Shown: positions 12,239-23,928 of the stretch, piece after piece | Position numbering within the stretch: position 1 is the first letter of the stretch | How the letters are laid out: every line of letters starts with the position of its first letter | From: Protostelium mycophagum | Taxonomy: Eukaryota > Evosea > Variosea > Protosteliida > Protosteliaceae | NCBI GenBank assembly: GCA_002081555.1 | Contig: MZNV01002731.1 | Coordinates: forward strand, 1-44,285 | DNA length: 44,285 nucleotides | Reading direction: 5' to 3' | Made by a program: the position numbers and the translations under genes | The notes under the pieces: model-generated | The model's input: only the letters and a program-made list of their open reading frames with translations | What the model was told of the DNA's origin: nothing | Databases searched by the model: none

Positions 12239-15200
12239 CTATAAAACTGTATTTGCCGCAGGTGTCCAAAATGTCCTCTTCTCTTCATCTCTGCCATCTT
12301 CCTCCATCTTGGCGGACCAGAGGCCTTCATAACACGCCTCCAAATCTTGTGTGAAACCAACACCATCACACAATGGTGATTTCAACATCTTGTCTCTAAG
12401 TGACCGTTGCAGCTCCAAGAGCGCGGGAAAATCGGTTGCGAGGGCCACCGCCTTCGCGACGAAGGTCTCCACAGAATCAGACGTCAGGAAATTACACCCA
12501 ATAGAAGAGAGGAGAGACGCTGTCACATTCTGTGCGTGTACCTGTACAAGTTTAATTGGTCATGATCTGGACATCTCTCATGCGGCTTTGCCGCGATTGT
12601 TGAAAGAAGCTGTTACCTTGCCCTTCAACGTGAGCACTGGTACGCCCATATATAATGATTCACAAGTTGTGGTTGTGCCAGAGTATGGAAAAGTGTCTAA
12701 ACTGATGTCCATCAGGTTGTATGAGCCCAGATGTTCAGCTGGCGAGGGGTGAAGTGTGATCAGATCGACCCTGCGTGACGTCATCAAAAATCCCAGTGGG
12801 AAGGTTACCTCGAAGATTTCACCCCCTTTTCCTCAAAACGCGCCAAAAATTTGCATCGGGCAGTGGGGCTCACGAATGATTTAGATTTGATCACCATTCT
12901 CTGCAACATGTCATTTGATGATGACACGTCATCACTTACTGAACTGGGAACGGCGCATAATACCGCGCACCACGCGGTAATAACCGAGTCGTTTATCTTT
13001 GCCATATTATTGAAAGAGCCAAAAGTGACATATCCGTTGGTCACGTGCGGTGGCGGTCCTTCGTAGAAAAGTCAAGAAAAATTTGTCGACATTATGTATA
13101 GAGAGGAAGGATATTTTTGGAGCATGCTCCGGCGGAGAATAGCACAAAAAACATCTTGGTAGTCTGATCAATTTTTCTGAAAATCTCTGAAACGTCGACA
13201 TGGGGTCGCATATCTACAACAAAACTTAGTCAAGTTTACAAGTCACGTGACCCACCTCGTCCGTGATTCGTACGTCGATGCAAGGATGTCCTGTCGTGTT
13301 AGGATATCCCAAATAAGTAACTTGTAGAGGTGCAGGGCGTAAAGACATTACATCCATCCTGTTCCCGGCAGTGTGACCCGCCAGCTCGACGAGTATATCT
13401 ATGTCGTCTTTCACAATCATCTTTGCGACCTGTAAATCGTTACGATGAAAAGTGTACTCGTTGTAGATTATAAAATGACAGTTGTAGATGGGGATAATGA
13501 CTCTACCTGTTCAGCAGAAAGGCCCAAAATATTACGCCACTCTTTGACGATTGATTGCAGTTTTTTTGTCTTGATATCCGCCCTCGCCGTATTCGAGTAA
13601 CTGTCATCCCTTCAATTCCCTCATCTACAACGTTGTAAAACAACCCACCACACCACTTGGAATTTATGGTTGCGCAGGATGCCCTCTATAAAGTAAGAGA
13701 CGGAATGAGTGAAATAGTCGGGGCTGATATATCCTATGCGTAGCGTTTTTCTGCTGTCTCTGCGCGGCTTGTACATCGGGGCATGCACGGCGAGACTTTT
13801 TCCCCAGTTGATGTGGTTCTGCGTCACGACACTGTGCTCTAAAGTATCTGAATCTACAACGAGTCAATACGTATCTGAAGAAGTATACATAAAAGATGCT
13901 CACAATTCATGGAGAGTAGTCTGTTTTGCGCGGCGTTGGGCGCGTTTGGGTTTGCGAGGAGACATTTTTCGTATTGTTCTATTGACTTGTCTACTTCGCC
14001 GAGATCTCTGTACAAGACACCCAAGTTATTGTATGTCTCGCTGTACGCGGGATTTTCTGTCAAAACGGCTTGAAACGTGGTGATAGCTTCGTCGATCTAC
14101 AACATGTCAGTTTTAATTGATTACGACCTTTTACGGTGAAAATTACAGTTGATGTTTCTGCTTGAATATAGCCGTGGCGGGGATGACGTGGCATGAGGTA
14201 AAACTAAAAACAGATCCACTGACCTTTCCTTGTGCAGTGTAGATGACTCCAATGTTATTAAGAGATTGGACGAATCTTGGGCTGATGGATAATGCTTGTA
14301 CATAACATTGTAGAGCTCTTTCTGAATTGCCAAGACGCTCGTATATCACGCCCAAGTTGTTGTATGCCTCGATGTAGTTGGGGTTAAAACTGAGTGCCAG
14401 TTCATACATGACCTGTGATGATCAGAAGGTAACGTGGTACGTTGCAGACGTCACCTTGGCTTTCTCGAAACGGTTCAACTGAGTATAGGCTACTCCCAGA
14501 TTGTAGTACACTTGTGGATATTTCACGTTATATTGCAACACCTCTTTGTACACCTTTATCCCCGCCTGCACAAATCACCCCATCTACAACTTCACAAAAA
14601 ATTTTCCAAAAATATTCGTATATATAAAACACTAGAAATTGCTCACCTTAACATCCCCCCTCTCTTTGATAATTGTGCCCAAGTCTGAAAGCGCAATGGA
14701 GATATTCTGCTGGGCCAGAGCGTAATTCGGATTTACGCTCAGTGCTCTTCTATACCAATCGACTGAACTCTCCACATTGTTTCTGCCCTTTTCTATATAT
14801 CCCAAATTGCAATAAGCCTCTACACAAAGAGGATCTAAAGTGATGGCGCGCTGATAGTGTGAAAACGCTTCGTCCATTCTTCCCAAATCCGAGCACAAGA
14901 CACCCAAGTTGTAGTGGGCAGAAGCATATGTTGGTAGGAGATTTATGGCGGTGTTGTACTTGGCCATCGCTATGACGTCATCAACACGTGACAGAATCTA
15001 TTCTTATCGTGTTTTCATTGACAGCTGTCACTTCCACAAGAGTCATCATCATGTTGTGGAGGCTTGATGATGCATTGAATAGAGGAGAAAGTCACCTTCG
15101 ATATGCTTTCCCTCCATCTTCAGTTGGGTTGCATGATCTGTCATTGCCTCTACCGTCAATTTGATGATTCTGTGTTGAAAGTCTGTTGCTTCCTTGATAT

Positions 15201-15671
15201 CCATATGAGAGATGGCTCTCTCCAACGTATTCACCTGTGCAGTGTTGATGTCTGTTTAATGATCATGTCGTGATCATCACCATCGCTGCGAAATTGCCAC
15301 ATTCTCGCTGAGCTAAAGCAATGTTGTACAATGACATCACATGATTAGGATTGATAAGTTGTGCGATGTTGAAATATTCTACAGCTTCTGTTGGCTCATC
15401 AGTGCGAAAATCAGATCGATCTTTTGATCTTTGAAGAGATATGAACAGCTCACCATTCTTTTTGCCTAATTGCCACAGACAACATCCTTTCCCACAAAGT
15501 GCATCCACCTGTTTAGGATCCAACTGTAATACTTCCTCGCACAAAATGAGAGCTTCTGCTGTCTTATTTCTCGTTGCCAAAATCTAAGCCAAACGTTAAG
15601 TCAGATCATCTCGACAGTATGTAAATTACCTCTGCAAGTTTGATCTTCTCAAGGATGATATTTGAAGACAT
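12239..15671 (-). CDS. spy: SPINDLY-type TPR protein O-glycosyltransferase (GT41)
   Basis: GT41 enzymes of the SPY/OGT class transfer O-fucose (plant SPY) or O-GlcNAc to Ser/Thr of nuclear and cytosolic proteins. About 16 exons start at MSSNIILEK (15671). The N-terminal half consists of tandem TPRs, for example YASAHYNLGVLCSDLGRMDE, CVEAYCNLGYIEKGRNN, YIEAYNNLGVIYERLG and YSETYNNLGVLYRDLGEVD. The catalytic half has RIGYISPDYFTHSVSYFIEG, DIDILVELAGHTAGNRMDV, RPAPLQVTYLGYPNTTG, NGYVTFGSFNN, LMDISLDTFPYSGTTTTCES and KGKVHAQNV, all GT41 signatures, with the TTTTCES donor-binding loop intact. The RPAPLQVTYLGYPNTTG form is closer to SPY than to metazoan OGT, so fucosyl transfer is more likely, by inference. 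It is head-to-head with fcf2 across 521 bp. No clear defect; two or three splice junctions near 13060-13220 are uncertain. Confidence 0.9.
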
Positions 15672-16192
15672 GTCGTCTGTGTTCAGGTGAGTCAATAGAT
15701 AGCGAGATCGGTGCTCTACCTCATCCTCAAGTGAAGTGGTCAACTGCTGATCGTGAAATTCAAGAGAAGAAGGCGGGAAAACGTAATTATCATATCATCT
15801 ACAGAGGTTCAGTTTGAGAAAATGATTTTCCATCATTATTTTCATCTACTCACGACCATTTTTGACATCATAGGACCAGAAGAACAAGATCAACTTTTTT
15901 GCAGATGTGTTTATTTGAGGAAGACCAGATCAGAAGAGAAGAAGAATCATCAAAATGAAAAAGGAGATCAGAATGCTGGTAGAGAGTTAGGCAGCACCAC
16001 TCACAGGAGATCTTGAAGGATTTGAGGTTGATAGTGATATTGTAAAATTGAAAGATTCAGGTTTTTTGTGCTTTTTCCTGACCTTAATTGTGCGACTTAC
16101 GTACGACCTGAATCCTGCGAACAGAAACGGGAAGGAAATCACATCATACAAATCTTCACATCAACATCAACACTTCAAATTAGGACAACACA
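15672..16192. other. Bidirectional promoter region between spy-like and fcf2
   Basis: A 521-bp spacer between divergent start codons. A plus-strand open frame at 15753-16016 is short, basic and unsupported. No TATA box or other element is convincing. The stretch just before fcf2 is rich in CATCAA repeats. Confidence 0.5.
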
Positions 16193-16838
16193 ATGTCCAA
16201 AGGGTTGAACTTGTCCATGTTAGACGACATTGAGAAGGGAAATCATGTCGAGACAAAATTTACAGCACAAGAGGCAAGACGAGAAAGAAGAAAGACACAG
16301 ATCAAGACAATAGGAAATGGTTGGTTCAACATGCCAGTGAAGGAGATCGATGAGCAAGAGCTAGCTGTCTACAAGGTTAGACAGGATCTCAAACACAAGA
16401 AGACAACCGATGATGTAGGAGGCAACAAATTCATGCAGGTATGAAAAAGTCGATTTAGTTGATTTGAGTGATTGTCATCAAAACTGGCTACTATCACCCC
16501 TAAAATGGGAATATTTCTGAAAAAATATCATCAACTTTTCAATATCATCCCATCTGCTGCTCGTTATCATCACGACTTTCTCTGATCATTTTCAGATCGG
16601 TACATTTGTTGATGACCCGCTGAGCTATTATTCCAGCCGTTTGACAAAGAAAGAGAGAGGACACAGTCTTGTGGACGAACTCTTAAAGGACAAGGAGTTT
16701 ATGAAAAAGCAAGAGAAGAGAGTCCGAAAAATACAAGAGCAGCAGGCAAGCATCAGATACAGGAAGATCCCGAAGGGAAAGCAGATGATCGGGAAGAAGG
16801 AGACCAGAAAGAAGAAAAAAAAGCTGATGGATTTATAA
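16193..16838 (+). CDS. fcf2: Fcf2/DNTTIP2-family pre-rRNA processing factor
   Basis: Fcf2 is a nucleolar small-subunit processome protein needed for 18S rRNA maturation. Two exons, 16193-16438 and 16596-16838, give 162 residues. Hallmarks are NGWFNMPVKEIDEQELAVYK, then IGTFVDDPLSYYSSRLTKKE, GHSLVDELLKDKEFMKK and a lysine-rich nuclear/nucleolar C-terminus. The length is short, close to the isolated Fcf2 domain with little N-terminal extension. The intron (157 nt) is long for this window. The start is the first ATG in frame, following CACA. Confidence 0.93.
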
Positions 16839-16963
16839 ATATCCATTGTAGATTGCTGTACAATATTTCCCGCCATTTATGCCTATGAATGGACTCACTT
16901 TTGTTTAGAAATGTAGGAGGAGGAATCACGTGACAAAATTGATAAAAGACATGTTTAAAACAA

Positions 16964-16969
16964 TTTATT
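16964..16969 (-). terminator. Poly(A) signal overlapping the stop codon of the armadillo-BTB gene
   Basis: The minus strand reads GGA TAATAAATTG: AATAAA starts at the second base of the TAA stop (16968-16970). Confidence 0.5.
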
Positions 16970-19423
16970 ATCCAGGTGTTGCTGTGATACTGACCAGAGC
17001 AGGCTCGTTGTAGATGGGGGTATAGGTCATCCCTCGATACTCCTCTATCTCTTCCATCTGTACATCATTAACTCATACTGAAATTTCATATATATTTCAT
17101 TTTACGTAAATATATACCATCTGTGTTTGCGGAACGTGAACGGGTATCTCAGCGGGTTGTGTCTGTACACATAAGTTTTCCGTGAAATTTAATTTCAAAT
17201 ACACCCACCAGTATGGGAGGTAGCGGGGGTGGGAGTTGTAGACTCTGCCATTTCGTACTAATCTCGTCCTTTAAACTCTGATCCAACGCATTGTAGTCGG
17301 CTGTTTGAACCATTTTTTTGTAGTTTCTCAGAATGTATTTTGTACAGGATTCCTCCAGCCTCGGGCAAGCATGGATTCTCGCTGCAGATAACAACTATGG
17401 ATATGAGGTTCTACAACACTGTCAAGATGACCCACCATGCAGACATTAGAAGCTTCTGTGAAATTCCAGAGGTATTCTTCAGTGTGCAGTTTCAAATCTG
17501 TCACGTTGAACATATCCGCACAATCTAGCAGTTCTAAAGCTGTCGACGGTGTGATATCAGGTGTCGACGCTGTGTACAAAAAGTGAAGGAGCATCCCAAA
17601 GACCTGTAAACGAATTACTTTCAATTCGCTTTAATTGATGAAATTCTTCTGTCGAGTAGTTTCCCGCCAAAATAAAAAATTTAAAATTCGAAACGGCACC
17701 TCCGGGGAATATTTGATGGGTATCTCGTTCATTCTGGACTCCATCAAACCGTTGGAAAGCATCGCAGCGAGTGCTGGGCACCTCGAGGCCACAATGATCC
17801 TGTGGGCCGGAATCTTTATGCCGTTGCAAACGAATGTGATGTCGCTGTACAGTGAGTTATTGGCAGGTGACATGAAATCTGAACCGACGCTTGACACCGT
17901 CTCCAGTAACATGTCTACATCCTCTGTACATGATCAGAAATGTCGACATGACAGCTACTAATAATATCACCTTCTATTTTCAAAAGGGCGATAAGGTCGT
18001 TTGCCAACTTTGAGATATCTTTGTTCTTCGAGTGCGACAATCTCCTGATCGGTGTGACACCTGCAAAATCTCAACACGGTTCCTCGTTAATTAACGTGCT
18101 CACCCTCGTTAAGCGCCAGGTCATGCCATATCTGTTCCCGTGATGTTCCATGAGCAACCTGCTCCTCGGCCTCCGTTGCCAGCTTGGAAAACTCTCCAAG
18201 ACAAAACAAAGACCACAATTGTAGATGCTCATCACTCGAGCTGAGCAGGGGGACATGTGGTTGTAGACTGAGCCACCCCTGAAACAATTCCATCCTTGCC
18301 GCGCTCTCAACATTCGCGTTGTAATCCGACATGAACCGCGGTAACTACCGTGTTTCAGAATTGTCACGATGATTCACCCTTCACCTGTTGCAAAACGCTT
18401 TCACAACCATCTGCGGACATCATCTTACGGACGATGTTGTTGTTCGCCAAATTCGCGACCGCCATGCAACTCAGAAATCTGACCTGTAGATGTCACTCGT
18501 TGTCGACATCACAGCGTGATGAGTGCTGACACAATGATTCATGATGCCCCTTCCCAGAAATTGTTGCTGGGTGGGCAACGAGCGTAATCTTGGTGAATAT
18601 CATATTTTAATTTTGTATAAAGAAATAAATGTCTGGATGTACTCACAAAGATTTCAGAGTGTGCCATGTGTTGGGCGGCATAGGAGAAGACACCGCATTG
18701 ATAGAGATGCACTTGATTGGGGTTACGCTCACCTAAACGTGTTCAGACGCCTGAATTAACGGGAAAAGTCTTGGTAATGTTTACCCCTTCCAAAGCGGTA
18801 CTCGGAAATGTTCTGCATGATGGCGACCACACCGACAAGTATCTGGTCATTTGGGACCTCCATCTTCAGAAGAACGTCGGAGATACCTTCCTCAAAAAGT
18901 AGGACTTTGTTGCTCGCTAATACAAATGAGCCATCAATAATCATGATTGGAGAGATGATGATGGTACTCACACAATGCTGAAAGGTTCCAAAGCGTATAC
19001 AATACTCTACTCCTCACCCCCCAGTTAAGGTTTTTTGACCCCAACATTTGAACCAGTAGGGTGAGTCCTCCAAGCTCTGTCAACAGAGAAGACTGAATGT
19101 TCCTGTCCTCTGCAAGGGTTAATATGTCATAAATAATGAGGGTCTAACAGAGCAACATCTTACCCGGAGAAGAGAACATTTCATAAAGACCGGCGATTCC
19201 ATGCAATTGTTTATGCAGAATGCTAGAACGGCAAAGGCGAAGTGCTCGTGTTATTCGAGCCCGACATTCTGTCAGAGTGAATTCATTTCAAACCCCAAGA
19301 TGATATATGGCGCAACATCATTTTACCGTTACAGGGTGATAGAATAAAACATAGTCAGTTGTCCTTACCTTGTTCCTTTATACTTTCTCGCCGCAATATG
19401 GCGTCGGAATTGCCTCCTTGCAT
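16968..19423 (-). CDS. Armadillo-repeat plus BTB/POZ protein (ARIA/ABAP1-like)
   Basis: Likely a CUL3 E3 substrate adaptor or transcription-associated scaffold, by analogy with plant ARIA. The start at 19423 (MQGGNSDAILRRES) was chosen because it splices in frame to the exon encoding LHKQLHGIAGLYEMF. Short helical, armadillo-like segments follow: SLLTELGGLTLLVQMLGS, VRSRVLYTLWNLSA, GISDVLLKMEVPNDQILVGV, VRFLSCMAVANLANNNIVRK. Next come an acidic linker and the BTB domain with SLYSDITFVCNGIKIPAHR, IVASRCPALAAML, VFGMLLHFLYTAS and ALELLDCADMFNV, then a BACK-like helical part and a Pro-rich tail. The last two exons are tiny, and the last ends in TATPG. Around 12 introns. A palindrome CGGTAACTACCG sits in an intron at 18339. 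Confidence 0.85.
18339..18350. repeat. Palindrome CGGTAACTACCG
   Basis: One of four exact matches to CGGTANNTACCG in the window; sits in an armadillo-BTB intron. Confidence 0.6.
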
Positions 19424-19817
19424 TATAGATTCGACTTGCAAATTTGTGCCTGTGACCTTCGTATAGCCCCCAAAAGTGCGAATTCAAGGGACGATGATGA
19501 TGTGTTCTGCGAAAGCTGCAAAGTGTCCAGTTTTCACTTTTCGAGTTCGTCTGGCCACGTGACTTCACATATTTTTCGGGAAAATCTTGCGGAAATTTTT
19601 CAGCATTGATTCTTTTTGATAGTGCAATCTTCTCTGTGGTCGGGCTGCAAGACAGCGGTCACATCATGCATTTGATAAAGGAAGAGACTCACTTGGAGGT
19701 TTGTTTCGGTCAAGCTGGCGGTATTAACACGCTGATTTGGCGGCCTGGTCTACATATCTCACATATCGTCGAAAAGTGTATAAAAATAATTATTTTCATA
19801 TGAACAATTTATTTATA
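19424..19817. other. Spacer between armadillo-BTB start and ankyrin-like gene stop
   Basis: About 390 bp. A plus-strand open frame at 19606-19803 resembles nothing I recognise. It probably contains the armadillo-BTB promoter and the short 3' UTR of the neighbour. Confidence 0.4.
19808..19813 (-). terminator. Poly(A) signal of the ankyrin-like gene
   Basis: On the minus strand AATAAA lies 4 nt after the TGA stop at 19818-19820. Confidence 0.55.
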
Positions 19818-20900
19818 TCAAGCCATGTTATCGCAAGTTTTGGCGAAAGGCACGTTGATTACTGAGGGTTTCGTGTTATGAAACTGCTCACTGAACCCTG
19901 CAGTATCCATCTCCTGTCGTCCAATATTCGGGAACCAGCCGTCTTCTATCAGCCGGACTACGTTCTTCTCATCAATTTGACTCTCTTCAGTTCGATTTAC
20001 AGTCTTCATCTTTTCATAATCGGCTTTAGTGCAGGCGGCTGGATCAGCTCTGCCGTCTTCCAAGAGAATTCTGAGGCCTTCAGGTAATCGTCTTCTCATG
20101 GCTCTTCTGATCAATTCATTCTTTTGGAGGGTTGGATCGAAGAATCCGGCTGCAACGGTTATTTTTTAAATTTGATTCTGAACATCGTCAAGATTACCTT
20201 GGAGCAGCAGTTCCAGAGCTGTGAAGTTCTCACAAGCGAGGCATTGATTCAAAATAGCAAAGTGATGCTGCTTCTTGTCCATTTCATGTGCCATCAGAGT
20301 CAATAATCTCTCATTATCCTCTTCCTTCTGATACCTGGCGATGTGATCTAGTATCAGAGAAGCATCTTGTGGTGTTCTCCCATCTTCTAAGAAGACTCTA
20401 AGCATTGCGTCTGAGCGAGCCGATTTGACCGGGTCGTATTGATGATACGAAGGATCTATGTCAGGATCTGTTAAGAGAAGCCGTACAATATCCACGAGTC
20501 CTCTCTGGTTGGCATGAAAGAGGAACATCCAGCCATTATTCTTGACATCTACCGCTCTATCCTTGAAAAGCATTCGGAAACACCTATCATCGGTACCGCG
20601 AAGGGCATTGATCATAAGATCTTGGTACGTCTGAGGCGAGGGATTGATCTTTGTGAGCAGATATGAAAGGGAATCAGGCAAGGATGAAGACACCGCATGC
20701 TCTAGTGATCCCTCGAAATCATATTGGACGTCTACGATCTCTTTCCATCTCTTGCAGACCGATCTCATCGTGGCCCAATACTGTCCTCTCCTCTTACAGC
20801 AATATGATTGTGTCCAATTTTGTCCCATAACTTTGAGGTCTTCGAATAGAATGTCGAAAACGGACCTGATGGTCCAAGCATAGTGGTCTGCTTGTGACAT
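19818..20900 (-). CDS. F-box-like/ankyrin-like repeat protein, 344 aa
   Basis: Two exons, 20198-20900 and 19818-20149, joined in phase 1 at a TTGCAG acceptor. The N-terminus (MSQADHYAWTIRSVFDIL to YWATMRSVCKRWKEIVD) resembles a degenerate F-box: a helix followed by a V-C-K-R-W motif. Then come ankyrin-like units, for example GLVDIVRLLLTDPDIDPSYH, SDAMLRVFLEDGRT, ENFTALELLLQG and GLRILLEDGRADPA. This architecture is typical of large paralogous families in amoebae. Ubiquitin-ligase adaptor activity is only a guess. The ATG at 20900 is the first in frame after upstream stops. It is divergent from the PPR gene, with 73 bp between start codons. Confidence 0.7.
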
Positions 20901-20973
20901 GATTGAATTGGAACGCGAAATGCGGCAACGTCGTTGTAAAAGCACTTTCCAAGAAAAGCCGAATCAGATCACA

Positions 20974-22844
20974 ATGATGTTGACAAGATTGCCATTTCAA
21001 ACAGCTCGATTTCATAGGAAAGACTCGCTATTCTCTTGTGTCTCATTCACACTTGCCAGTAAGTATTGATCACATTTTGAGGCAATTCTGATGTTAACAG
21101 GATCACGGATAATACCCTGTGATAAATTTCCCTCTTTCACAACTATTGGTAAGTTTCTTCAGGTTTTATTAGCTCTGAGGATAAATAGATCAATGCGAAA
21201 TTCCACAGCGAACCTTCAAGTCATTGAAAGAGGTAACATCATTTTTCAAATATATCTGATCAATCTCAGTTGAATAACGATCCCGTCGATAGGGTAAGAT
21301 ATTCGGCCGTCGAACATGACACTGAGCATTGTACGTTAGAATGGAAGAAAGAGAAAGAGCTATTCTGTTCTGATGTCGAATGCCTCAACGGAGGAGGCAA
21401 TGTCGAAAGTGTTGGACATGATGAGAGCAGATAAAGTGGGTGTACGTAAGGAATCCAATCTGATCGTGAACAGTTGAAACCCGATGTCTTTTTATTTACT
21501 ATAATGATAAGAAATTACATGAAACATGGTATCGTCGACGATCCACGCAAGATGTTAGACACAATGAGAGAATACGGTAAACTCTTTAAAATATGTAAGA
21601 AGTGTTTGTGGAAAAGCTTCCTCTACAAAAATTCACATAGTTGATTCTGATTCAGGAGTGGAGCCAAATAAAGTCACTTACAACACGATTCTACAAGCGA
21701 TGATCAACGCCGACGCGGTAAATTTATTCTTCTTTTGTGCATCATGTCCATGTTTGAATCGGACCGCGCTGCAACACCCCTCCACTTCTATTTCACAAGA
21801 AGTGATTCTATTATCAATATTGCATGGCGGGCAAAACATTTCAAAACCTTTGTCTTTGAACGTGTGAATTTCTCTTCTAAAAGCTGACCAAGTCAGCGCA
21901 CTGCAGTAGATGAGTTTTTCGAAGAGATGATCAGAATCAACATGGACAATCAGGTCACGTGGAACACACGCTTGGCCATGGCTGTCGGATACTCTTCGGT
22001 ATTGCTCTTCCAGAATTTTCCCAGAAATTTCGCAGAATCTTCCGCTGACGTGTACAGATGAAGATGGTGGAGGAACTGGTAAAGAGGATGTTGTCGCGAA
22101 ATATCAAACCAAATCTGGACACTTACAACATGTTGATCAGCCTTGCAGCCACCAATCTGGGTATTTAATTTGTACATTCTGTTGTACATCTGTCCGAAAT
22201 TGTCGACGTCCTCTCCTGGTCTTTAAGTTTTTAAAGTTTTGAAAGTGGAATTTCACAAATTTAAAAACAATTGAATATTCAAATTTGAACTCTTATTTCC
22301 GGCGGGAAAATTGACTTTTGGAAGATACAGAAATGATGACGCGGTGGCGGCGAGAGATGCAAGAACAAGGGATCCGAGGTGACGTCACCACACACAACAC
22401 CATCATGACCTTCTTCCAACGACAAAAAAACAAAGACGGTATGATGCGCACTCTCGCCCAGATGCAGAAAGAAGGTGCCAGTTTTCGGTGAAATTTCTCG
22501 GAAAAGGATTGAAAATTCCAGGAATAAGTCCTGACGTCACGACCTTTAACATAATCATCCTCTACTTTGTAGGGGTGGGAGACTTTGCGGTGGTCAACAG
22601 CTTTCTCGAGCACATGCAAAAGCAGGTAAATTTCATGGAAATTTCGCGAAAAGATGGATGACGTGTACAGAATATCCGCCCGAACCTGCGCACGTTTACG
22701 ATGGTCATAGACGCTTCCCTAGCTCAGGGTAATAGGGCAAATGCGAAGGTGTGGTACGAAAAGCTGAAGCGATCCGGCTTGCAGCTCGATCGGGTCGCAG
22801 AGCTAAAAGACATCGATTGGGCTCATGCAATAAAAGGCGTGTGA
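20974..22844 (+). CDS. Pentatricopeptide-repeat protein, probably mitochondrial
   Basis: PPR proteins bind organellar RNA. About 12 exons. The N-terminus MMLTRLPFQTARFHRK is basic with no acidic residues, a likely mitochondrial presequence. PPR motifs occur from about the fourth exon: LKPDVFLFTIMIRNYMKHG, VEPNKVTYNTILQAMINA, MDNQVTWNTRLAMAVGY, IKPNLDTYNMLISLAATN, DVTTHNTIMTFFQRQ, ISPDVTTFNIIILYFVG and IRPNLRTFTMVIDASLAQ. The gene ends DWAHAIKGV and TGA. Splice phases were checked for the early exons: the third exon only stays open if the acceptor after AAATAG at about 21188 is used. P-type motifs with no E/DYW extension suggest a stability or translation factor, not an editing deaminase. Confidence 0.88.
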
Positions 22845-23162
22845 CGAGTATTATGTCTTGTGTGATCCACCTGAAGATGTTCCACAAATTGATTCATTTC
22901 ATATTACCCAGCAGACACACATTTGCACATCTCACCAGTTGCCGGTAACATTAACGTGTTACTCTCAGCAACAGGACGGTAGTTACCGCAATTATCTTTC
23001 ATTTTCAAAATTGTACAAATCCTTGTCTGGGGAAATATTAACAGAGATATTAATATTAAATAGAAATCATTCTTGCCAATTCTAATCTCAAAAAAATACA
23101 ATAATTAATTGAAAATAAAATGTATGTCTTTGAACAATCTTGTCTTCATCCCTGCATAGAAT
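22845..23162. other. Spacer between two converging genes (PPR, acidic protein)
   Basis: Holds both 3' UTRs. It contains a CCGGTAAC...GTTAC imperfect inverted repeat and the exact palindrome CGGTAGTTACCG at 22977-22988; the right half is A/T-rich. Confidence 0.5.
22977..22988. repeat. Palindrome CGGTAGTTACCG
   Basis: Exact match to CGGTANNTACCG, in the spacer after the PPR gene. Confidence 0.6.
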
Positions 23163-23676
23163 TTAATCGTCCTTGTGGAGGTCTTCATCCATAATCCTTC
23201 CTTTAGGTCTGTAATCATCTTCATCATCTTCTTCGCAATCGTCCTCATCATAGGAGGCTTCTTCATCCATATCGTCCTCTTCTCCATCCTCAGGTTCGTT
23301 GCCTTCTGGTAAGACACCACCATTCAGATCTTTGAGGCGCTGTTCTGCCGCAGCAATGTAATCAGCAATATTTTGAGGTGTCTGACGTGTTGTTTCTTCT
23401 TTCTCCCATCTTTTATTGTCAGAATGAACATGCCTTTAAGTACGTACATACCTCTCCTCTCTCTTCTCTCTGTGTAGATCGTCCAAATCACCCTTAGTGA
23501 TGTTCTTCAGTTTGTCCAATATGTCTGATGGCGGCAATGTCTCTCCATATATGTCCTCTATAAAATCTATCGATGACATCAGCAATCACACAAGTAGAGT
23601 TCAAACCTTTCTTAGCAGCCTCACGAGCGGGATCCTCTGGCTTATCATAGATTCCATATACATCCTCTTCGCTCAT
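23163..23676 (-). CDS. Small acidic-tail protein, about 143 aa, family not recognised
   Basis: Three exons starting at ATG 23676 (MSEEDVYGIYDKPEDPARE), the second beginning DFIEDIYGETLPPSD and the third WEKEETTRQTPQ. The N-terminal half is mixed-charge and helical. The C-terminal third is extremely acidic (EEDD and DDEDD runs), ending HKDD. Acidic tails of this kind occur in histone chaperones and RNA polymerase subunits such as RPC7, but I see no diagnostic motif and do not assign a function. Frames and junctions fit without adjustment. It is divergent from the Myb-like gene across 252 bp. Confidence 0.65.
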
Positions 23677-23928
23677 CTCAAAAAAAGTCAAACTCAAAGT
23701 CTGGTCAGAAGAAAAGCGTCAGAAACAACGTGCCGAAGTTTTGCGGTAAGCAAACGCAAGTGTAGAGGCGGGTCGTATTTGTTATGGATCAACTGGATTT
23801 TATGGACAACGGTTGGACTTTTCTGCGGTTATGCACGTGCTATTTACGGTTTGTCAGAAGAAACAAAGCATCCAAACGTTCTCCTCAGACAGTTACTGTT
23901 GGTCAAAACAACGCTGTAGAGCAACATC

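Noticed and set aside
15753-16016. Basic plus-strand frame upstream of fcf2
   Set aside because: Lies in the divergent promoter, low-complexity, no family resemblance.
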